NCBI GenBank assembly: GCA_026396455.1
Contig: JAPLWT010000063.1
Coordinates: forward strand, 1-9,379
Source of the DNA: Microcaldota archaeon
Lineage (GTDB): Archaea > Micrarchaeota > Micrarchaeia > Burarchaeales > Fermentimicrarchaeaceae
Direction: 5' to 3'
Length of the DNA stretch: 9,379 nt
Part shown: in pieces, positions 5,459-9,379 of the stretch
Layout of the letters: each line of letters begins with the position of its first letter
Position numbering within the stretch: the stretch's first letter is position 1
Program-made: the position numbers and the translations under genes
The notes under the pieces: generated by a model
The model's database searches: none
Told to the model about the DNA's origin: nothing
The model's input: only the letters and a program-made list of their open reading frames with translations

Positions 5459-6001
5459 ATGAAGTTAATCGCTAGCTTATTAGTCTTACTTGCAGCCGGA
5501 ATCCTGCTTAGTGGATGTTTGAGGCAGGTATCCTGCAATCCGCCTCATGTGCAGATTGGCGCCAGATGCTGCTTGGACTCCAACAACAATTCAGTATGCG
5601 ACGAGGATGAGATTCCTCCAATGAACCAGACTCCGCAGAATGATACTCCTGCCAACTTTACGAATATGACAGTCAACCCAGAAAGCAATAAGTCTCAAGT
5701 TATAGAAAGCGACTTTGTTGAATTCTTTGGAGCGGGATGCATCCACTGCCAGAGAATGGCTCCGATAGTATCGCAGGTGGAGAATGAAACAGGGGTAAAT
5801 TTCACGAAGCTGGAGACATGGAGCAACGAAACCAACTACGATCTGTATAAGCAGTACGAGCCCGTTATAGTGCACGACTGCGGCTTGTCCGGAGTTCCCG
5901 CTTTCATAAACATGAGGACTGCTCGGGCAATATGTGGGGAGATGGTTGCCAGCGACCTGAAGCAATTCGTCAAAGAGAACTCTAACTCAAGCAATGAATA
6001 A
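5459..6001 (+). CDS. Exported lipoprotein with thioredoxin fold and CxxC motif
   Basis: It is probably a lipid-anchored, extracytoplasmic thiol-disulfide protein. Numbering from the ATG at 5459, residues 1-19 are a textbook lipoprotein signal with lipobox LLSGC, lipidated at C20. Next comes a Cys-rich module (C26, C37, C38, C47) containing an EF-hand-like loop, DSNNNSVCDEDE (40-51). A Pro/Asn/Thr-rich linker follows (52-80). The thioredoxin-like domain has FFGAGCIHCQRM (89-100) with redox pair C94/C97, and the cis-Pro loop GVPAF (145-149). C141 and C159 are extra cysteines. Ten N-x-S/T sequons fit an N-glycosylated surface protein. I prefer 5459 because it gives a 19-residue signal and AGGT lies 6 nt upstream; an ATG at 5423 adds 12 residues with no ribosome binding site. 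The substrate is unknown, and reductase, isomerase or oxidase are all possible. Confidence 0.85.
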   Translation: MKLIASLLVLLAAGILLSGCLRQVSCNPPHVQIGARCCLDSNNNSVCDEDEIPPMNQTPQNDTPANFTNMTVNPESNKSQVIESDFVEFFGAGCIHCQRMAPIVSQVENETGVNFTKLETWSNETNYDLYKQYEPVIVHDCGLSGVPAFINMRTARAICGEMVASDLKQFVKENSNSSNE

Positions 6002-6050
6002 TTGGGGAAAACAAGTTCTGCGGAGTCAAAACATTCACTATTGCAAATAT

Positions 6051-6059
6051 ATTTAAATA
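6051..6059 (+). promoter_or_regulatory. TATA box for the CxxC zinc-protein gene
   Basis: ATTTAAATA lies in a longer A/T block (6044-6059). It predicts a transcript start near 6080, just ahead of the nested hairpin, and a leader of about 51 nt. Confidence 0.6.
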
Positions 6060-6084
6060 CCTGCGGGCAATAATTAACTCAGTA

Positions 6085-6117
6085 TGCGCTGCGTGGGTTT
6101 AACCCACAACTGGCGCA
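6085..6117 (+). promoter_or_regulatory. Nested leader hairpin upstream of the CxxC zinc protein
   Basis: GTGGGTT (6093-6099) and AACCCAC (6101-6107) form a near-perfect palindrome around one T. As RNA this is a 6-bp stem with a UUA loop. Outside it, TGCGC (6085-6089) pairs with GCGCA (6113-6117), and U-G and G-U wobbles (6090/6112, 6091/6111) can extend that stem. The structure ends 3 nt before the ribosome binding site AGGTGA (6121-6126). It may be an RNA control element or mRNA stabiliser. The inner palindrome could instead be a DNA operator. Confidence 0.5.
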
Positions 6118-6130
6118 AGTAGGTGAAAAA

Positions 6131-6322
6131 ATGGGATTTAGAAATGAAGGACCTTCGAGAAGACGTGACTTCGGTAGGAGATCAAGTAATTTTGGCGGAC
6201 CGAGAGAGATGAGCAAGGCCGTCTGCTCCGACTGCGGTGCAGAATGCGAGGTTCCTTTCAAGCCAACAGAGGGAAGACCTGTTTATTGCAGGGATTGTTG
6301 GCAGAAACACAAAACATACTAA
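6131..6322 (+). CDS. Small CxxC-x17-CxxC zinc-binding protein
   Basis: The 63-residue product has an Arg/Gly/Ser-rich, probably disordered N-terminus (1-26, with SRRRDFGRRSS and FGGP), then a compact zinc-binding module. C32-x2-C35 and C53-x2-C56 are separated by exactly 17 residues, and the region between reads ECEVPFKPTEGRPVYC. This matches the family I know as the CxxC-x17-CxxC domain (TIGR04272 type). That domain occurs in bacteria and archaea and is sometimes joined to RNA helicase or RGG-like regions. The basic tail and RGG-like start suggest nucleic acid binding, which is inference. AGGTGA lies 4 nt before the ATG. An own promoter and a structured leader precede it, and a hairpin plus T7 follows, so it appears monocistronic. 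The structured leader makes post-transcriptional control plausible. Confidence 0.85.
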   Translation: MGFRNEGPSRRRDFGRRSSNFGGPREMSKAVCSDCGAECEVPFKPTEGRPVYCRDCWQKHKTY

Positions 6323-6376
6323 GGAAAAATAGAAAGTTAAAATAGCGCTTCTTTTAGTATTTTATCTTTCTTCTTC

Positions 6377-6404
6377 TCTAGCATAAGCGCTAGACACTTT
6401 TTTT
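6377..6404 (+). terminator. Hairpin plus T7 terminator
   Basis: TCTAGC (6377-6382) pairs with GCTAGA (6389-6394) across a 6-nt loop, and T7 follows at 6398-6404. It lies between convergent genes, 55 bp after the CxxC gene's stop. In archaea the U tract alone may be enough for termination. Confidence 0.5.
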
Positions 6405-6459
6405 AGGTGAAAACAACACTGCCTGGGAGTCTTTCATTAAAATATATAGAGGCAGGACC

Positions 6460-6471
6460 AGGTAGCTACCT
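6460..6471. repeat. 12-bp perfect palindrome at the glycosyltransferase stop codon
   Basis: AGGTAGCTACCT is fully self-complementary and spans the last Arg codon and TAG of the minus-strand glycosyltransferase. It might help end transcription or protect the 3' end of the mRNA. It could also be chance. Confidence 0.4.
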
Positions 6472-7179
6472 CACTGGCAGGTAGTTCTTGAAAATCGCAA
6501 TTTTTTCGATTGGAATTTTTGGGAAATCCGTGATAAGCATGAGATTTGCATAGTAAACAGCAGAATGCACTGGCCCGCTCTTTAAAATCCTCCTTGCTGA
6601 TGTGACAACCCGGGGGTTAGGGAGGTAGACAACTCTCCCTTTCTTCCAGAGCCTTCTTGCAAAAGCGCCATCTTCCATTGGCTGGTTAGGAAAGCCGCCG
6701 GCTTTGAAGAAAGTGTCCCTTCTTACGGCATTGTTGAAGCCGAGTATTTCCCCCTTCCCACGCATTCCCCTGAGAACAAGGTAACTGTTGGAAAGCTCCT
6801 CAACGGTATCGAGAAGCTTGCTGCGTTTGTCAAAGGTAAAAGAGCAGGACAGGCCGCTTATTTCATCATCCTCAAGGACAGCCCTGGCAACTTCGAGGTA
6901 ATTAGGGGGTATCATCGTATCTGCATCCACGAAAACCAGAACTCTGCCTCTTGATTTCTCTGCGCCTGTGTTCCTCCCGATCCATATCCCCTTTCTCTTA
7001 ACAGTCACCACTTTGTCCGCGTACTTCTCGGACAGCTCCACTGTCCTGTCTTGGCTGCCATTATCCGCGACTATGACCTCATAATTGAATGAAGCCTTTT
7101 GCCTGCGGGCTGACTCCAGCGTTTTCACGATGTATTTTTCTTCATTGAGTGCAGGTATTATTATTGAAGCCCCAACCAT
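6466..7179 (-). CDS. Family 2 glycosyltransferase (GT-A fold)
   Basis: It transfers a sugar from a nucleotide-sugar donor; the acceptor is not evident. The 237-residue product opens with ASIIIPALNEEKYI (4-17), followed by EVIVADNGSQDRTVEL (34-49), as in GT2 enzymes. GRNTGAEKSRGRVLVFVDADT (68-88) contains the metal/nucleotide-binding DxD (D85-A-D87). GEILGFNNAVRR (143-154) and MEDGAFARRLWKKGRV (168-183) hold the probable catalytic acidic pair E169-D170. VVTSARR (191-197) is also seen in related archaeal GT2 proteins. There is no membrane helix, so it is likely cytoplasmic or peripheral to the membrane. The ATG at 7179 follows GGTGAG. The gene stands alone between convergent and divergent neighbours, with no other glycan genes here. 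A role in lipid-linked glycan or surface polysaccharide synthesis is possible. Confidence 0.92.
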   Translation of the reverse strand: MVGASIIIPALNEEKYIVKTLESARRQKASFNYEVIVADNGSQDRTVELSEKYADKVVTVKRKGIWIGRNTGAEKSRGRVLVFVDADTMIPPNYLEVARAVLEDDEISGLSCSFTFDKRSKLLDTVEELSNSYLVLRGMRGKGEILGFNNAVRRDTFFKAGGFPNQPMEDGAFARRLWKKGRVVYLPNPRVVTSARRILKSGPVHSAVYYANLMLITDFPKIPIEKIAIFKNYLPVR

Positions 7180-7218
7180 TTTTTACTCACCTTCAAAGCT
7201 AATCATTATCGGCAAGAA

Positions 7219-7228
7219 TATTTATAAA
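7219..7228 (-). promoter_or_regulatory. TATA box for the glycosyltransferase
   Basis: The minus strand reads TTTATAAATA, one of the strongest TATA boxes in the window. It predicts a transcript start near 7199 and a 20-nt leader with GGTGAG. It is back to back with the rubrerythrin promoter. Confidence 0.6.
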
Positions 7229-7247
7229 CTCCTTCTGAACCTGCAAA

Positions 7248-7256
7248 TTTTAATAG
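7248..7256 (+). promoter_or_regulatory. TATA box for rubrerythrin
   Basis: TTTTAATAG is centred about 37 bp before the ATG at 7289. It predicts a transcript start near 7275 and a short leader holding the strong ribosome binding site GGGAGGTG (7277-7284). Confidence 0.5.
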
Positions 7257-7288
7257 TTAGCAGCCTAATCCATACTGGGAGGTGCAAC

Positions 7289-7873
7289 ATGAAAAACACT
7301 ATTGAGAATCTGACAAAGGCGTTTATCGGGGAATCTATGGCGAGGAACAGGTATATCTTCTACTCGAAAATTGCGAGAAATGAGGGCTTTGAGCAGATTG
7401 CAGAAATTTTTCTCATAACTGCGGACAACGAGAAGGAGCATGCCAGCTGGCTTTTCAAGCTCATCAACCAGCTGAAGAAGAAAAGCAAGGAGAATTTTGA
7501 TGAGATAAAGGTTGAGGCTTCCGTTCCCACTGTTCTTGGGACCACTGTAGAAAACCTGAAGGCTGCAATTGCGGGGGAGAATTACGAGCACACCAAGATG
7601 TACCCAGAATTCGCTGATGTTGCCGCGAAGGAAGGATTTCCAGAGATATCCGGGAGGCTTAAGGCGATTGCCGTTGCGGAAAGCCACCATGAGGAGAGGT
7701 ACAGGAAGCTGCTGAAAGAGGTGGAGGCAGGCACTGTTTTCAAGAAGGAGAGGGGAGTATGGTGGGTCTGCAGGGAATGCGGCTATGTTCACTTCGGAAA
7801 GCAGCCGCCTGAGAAATGCCCTTCATGCGACCATCTGATGAGCTTCTACCAGCTCAAGTGCGAGGAATACTGA
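7289..7873 (+). CDS. rbr: Rubrerythrin
   Basis: This is a cytoplasmic non-haem iron peroxidase that reduces hydrogen peroxide in anaerobes, with electrons from rubredoxin or a similar donor. The 194-residue product has the two expected domains. The four-helix ferritin-like domain (1-145) carries the likely diiron ligands E15, E48 and H51 (EKEH), E97 and E100 (GENYEH), and E131 and H134 (AESHHEERY). A rubredoxin-like domain follows (157-191), with C161-x2-C164 and C177-x2-C180 binding one iron (WVCRECGYVHFG, EKCPSCDH). I chose the ATG at 7289 because GGGAGGTG precedes it; the frame stays open upstream to 7085, but that part runs through the divergent promoters and the start of the glycosyltransferase. 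The copper ATPase gene follows after 51 bp. The family call is secure. Confidence 0.96.
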   Translation: MKNTIENLTKAFIGESMARNRYIFYSKIARNEGFEQIAEIFLITADNEKEHASWLFKLINQLKKKSKENFDEIKVEASVPTVLGTTVENLKAAIAGENYEHTKMYPEFADVAAKEGFPEISGRLKAIAVAESHHEERYRKLLKEVEAGTVFKKERGVWWVCRECGYVHFGKQPPEKCPSCDHLMSFYQLKCEEY

Positions 7874-7924
7874 GCTTAGCAAGCATGAGCGGGAAACAGG
7901 AAGTTGCTGGTGCATAAGTGAAGG

Positions 7925-9379
7925 GTGAATAAGATCAAGAGGACAGTGAGAATTGTAGGCATGCATTGCACCAATTGCGCCCTGAATATAGAAAAAGGCC
8001 TCATGGATACTGAAGGCATCAGAGCAATAAATGTGAACTTTACAACAGAAAAGGCAGTTGTGGAGTTTGACGAAAAGAAGCTGAGTGAATCAAAACTGCT
8101 TGAGAGGATAAGGGAGCTTGGATATTCCGGGGAATTTGTCGAGGCTGGTTTTGACAGGGAGAAGGAGATAAGGGAAGGAGAGGAAAGACACCTTAGGAGA
8201 CTGCTGTTAATCAGCATTGTCTTTGCCCTGCCGGCATTCATCATAGGGATGTTCCTGATGGACTTTCCATCAAGGGGCTATGTGCTGCTATTCCTTGCAA
8301 CCCCGGTGCAATTTATTGTAGGGTGGAGGTTCTACAAGTCCGCCTGGGCAAGCCTGAAGCGGAAAACTGCAAACATGGATACTTTGGTTGCACTTGGCAC
8401 CAGCATAGCCTACTTCTACTCACTCTATCTGGTAACTCAAGATGTGATGGGGGAAACGTATTTCGAAACATCTGCTGTTCTGATAACTTTTGTCATCCTG
8501 GGAAAGTACCTGGAAGCAGTGGCTAAAGGGAGGACTAGCCAGGCAATAAGAGAGCTGATGCGGCTCTCACCAAAGCATGTAAGAATCCTCGTAAATGGAA
8601 AGGAAAAAATAATTCCAGTTGACGAGGTGAAAACAGGGGACATAATTATGGTCAAGCCGGGCGAGCAGATTCCAGTGGATGGCGTGGTAATATCCGGTGA
8701 CTCAAGTGTTGATGAGTCAATGATCACAGGTGAGTCCATCCCGGCTGAGAAATTCAGGAGTTCAAAGGTTTATGGCGGGACTCTGAATAAGCACGGGTTC
8801 TTGAAGATAAAGGCTACTAGAGTGGGAGCGGATTCAGTCCTCTCCAAGGTAATCCGCCTCATAGAGGATGCCCAGATGAAGAAAGCGCCCATACAGAGCT
8901 ATGCCGACAGGATTTCAGCATATTTTGTACCGACAGTGATTCTGATTTCGCTGATTACTTTCAGTATATGGTTTTTCGCACTCCACCAAACACTTTCATT
9001 CTCTCTCACAACTGCAGTGGCGGTTCTCGTAATATCCTGTCCCTGCGCTCTGGGGCTTGCCACTCCGACTGCCATAATAGTGGGAATTGGGAAGGGCGCT
9101 AGGAATGGCATTCTGATAAAAGGCGGGGAGGTTCTTGAGAAAGTCGATAGGATAGATGCAATTCTGCTGGACAAGACAGGAACGGTGACAGTGGGAAAGC
9201 CTGCCGTAACCGATGTCATATCCTTTGGTGAAATGAGGAGAGGGGAGGTGCTGAGCCTTGCCGCAAGCATTGAGAAGGCTTCTGAGCATCCCCTTGCAGA
9301 TGCGATAGTTGAAAGAGCTGGCCAGGAGGAGCTGAATATCTTCGCTGTGTCCAAATTCAAATCAGTTACGGGCAAGGGC
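7925..9379 (+). CDS. copA: Copper-type P1B ATPase (CopA-like), 3' end cut off
   Basis: It pumps Cu(I), or possibly Ag(I), out of the cytoplasm using ATP. The first 485 residues are visible. An N-terminal metal-binding domain (HMA, 6-68) has GMHCTNC (12-18). Two helices at about 94-131, then MDTLVALGTSIAYFYS and YFETSAVLITFVILGKYLEA, form the first four membrane segments. The actuator domain carries TGES (268-271). The transport site is CPCALGLATP (372-381). The phosphorylation motif is DKTGT (D416) and the nucleotide-binding motif SEHP is at 453-456. The rest of the ATP domain and the last helices lie beyond the window. The start is GTG at 7925: a TGA at 7919 closes the frame above, and the next ATG (7961) would cut into the metal-binding motif. 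There is no clear promoter in the 51-bp gap, so it is probably co-transcribed with rubrerythrin. CPC plus the HMA motif favours Cu+ over Zn or Cd. Confidence 0.95.
   Translation, partial: MNKIKRTVRIVGMHCTNCALNIEKGLMDTEGIRAINVNFTTEKAVVEFDEKKLSESKLLERIRELGYSGEFVEAGFDREKEIREGEERHLRRLLLISIVFALPAFIIGMFLMDFPSRGYVLLFLATPVQFIVGWRFYKSAWASLKRKTANMDTLVALGTSIAYFYSLYLVTQDVMGETYFETSAVLITFVILGKYLEAVAKGRTSQAIRELMRLSPKHVRILVNGKEKIIPVDEVKTGDIIMVKPGEQIPVDGVVISGDSSVDESMITGESIPAEKFRSSKVYGGTLNKHGFLKIKATRVGADSVLSKVIRLIEDAQMKKAPIQSYADRISAYFVPTVILISLITFSIWFFALHQTLSFSLTTAVAVLVISCPCALGLATPTAIIVGIGKGARNGILIKGGEVLEKVDRIDAILLDKTGTVTVGKPAVTDVISFGEMRRGEVLSLAASIEKASEHPLADAIVERAGQEELNIFAVSKFKSVTGKG

Noticed and set aside
6061..6125. 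tRNA-like look (ACTCAGTA followed by a GTGGG...CCCAC arm).
   Set aside because: The arm has a 5-nt loop in place of the 7-nt T loop, and no acceptor stem or anticodon arm can be drawn.
7876..8244. Minus-strand open frame of 122 codons over the start of the copper ATPase.
   Set aside because: It is a Ser/Leu/Phe-rich shadow of a clear P-type ATPase reading frame with intact metal-binding motifs.
1..9379. Mobile elements, CRISPR repeats, phage or toxin-antitoxin systems.
   Set aside because: I found no transposase, integrase, regular spaced repeats, target-site duplications or defence domains. The gene content is core metabolism and stress response.

Overview
ORGANISM. The window reads as a gene-dense stretch of an archaeal chromosome. 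The evidence is archaeal TATA boxes 22-27 bp ahead of inferred transcript starts, GGTGA/GGAGGTG-type ribosome binding sites, a leaderless gene, a split alpha/beta class I fumarase, an archaeal-type small heat shock protein, several small zinc-ribbon proteins typical of archaea, and heavy use of AGG (Arg) and ATA (Ile) codons. Rubrerythrin and an Fe-S fumarase suggest an anaerobic or microaerophilic life. I cannot fix the lineage from sequence alone; an uncultivated euryarchaeal or DPANN-like group is possible. LAYOUT. 1-670 (minus, cut by the window edge): a membrane protein with an N-terminal B-box-like zinc finger and a Yip1-like membrane domain. 743-916 (minus): an unrecognised 57-residue protein behind a promoter with a 7-bp inverted repeat. 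993-1532 (minus): Hsp20 chaperone. 1591-2091 (minus): a probable conserved archaeal protein of unknown function. 2144-3442 (minus): histidyl-tRNA synthetase. 3600-4903 (minus): fumarase beta and alpha, overlapping by 10 bases. 5020-5364 (plus): a leaderless two-helix membrane protein with a zinc-ribbon tail. 5459-6001 (plus): an exported thioredoxin-fold lipoprotein. 6131-6322 (plus): a 63-residue CxxC-x17-CxxC zinc protein with a structured leader. 6466-7179 (minus): a family 2 glycosyltransferase. 7289-7873 (plus): rubrerythrin. 7925-9379 (plus, cut by the window edge): a copper-type P1B ATPase. HOW THE GENES WORK TOGETHER. Most genes look like separate housekeeping or stress units with their own promoters. 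The exceptions are the fumarase pair, which is translationally coupled, and rubrerythrin plus the copper ATPase, which sit 51 bp apart with no promoter seen between them and may be a joint peroxide/copper defence unit. Two divergent promoter regions lie at 4904-5019 and 7180-7288. No rRNA, tRNA, CRISPR array, insertion sequence, integrase or phage gene was found, and no gene-free stretch exceeds 300 bases. I did not find a clear new multi-gene system. The points most worth a second look are nested RNA hairpins ahead of two short plus-strand genes, the architecture of the thioredoxin lipoprotein, and the small unrecognised proteins.
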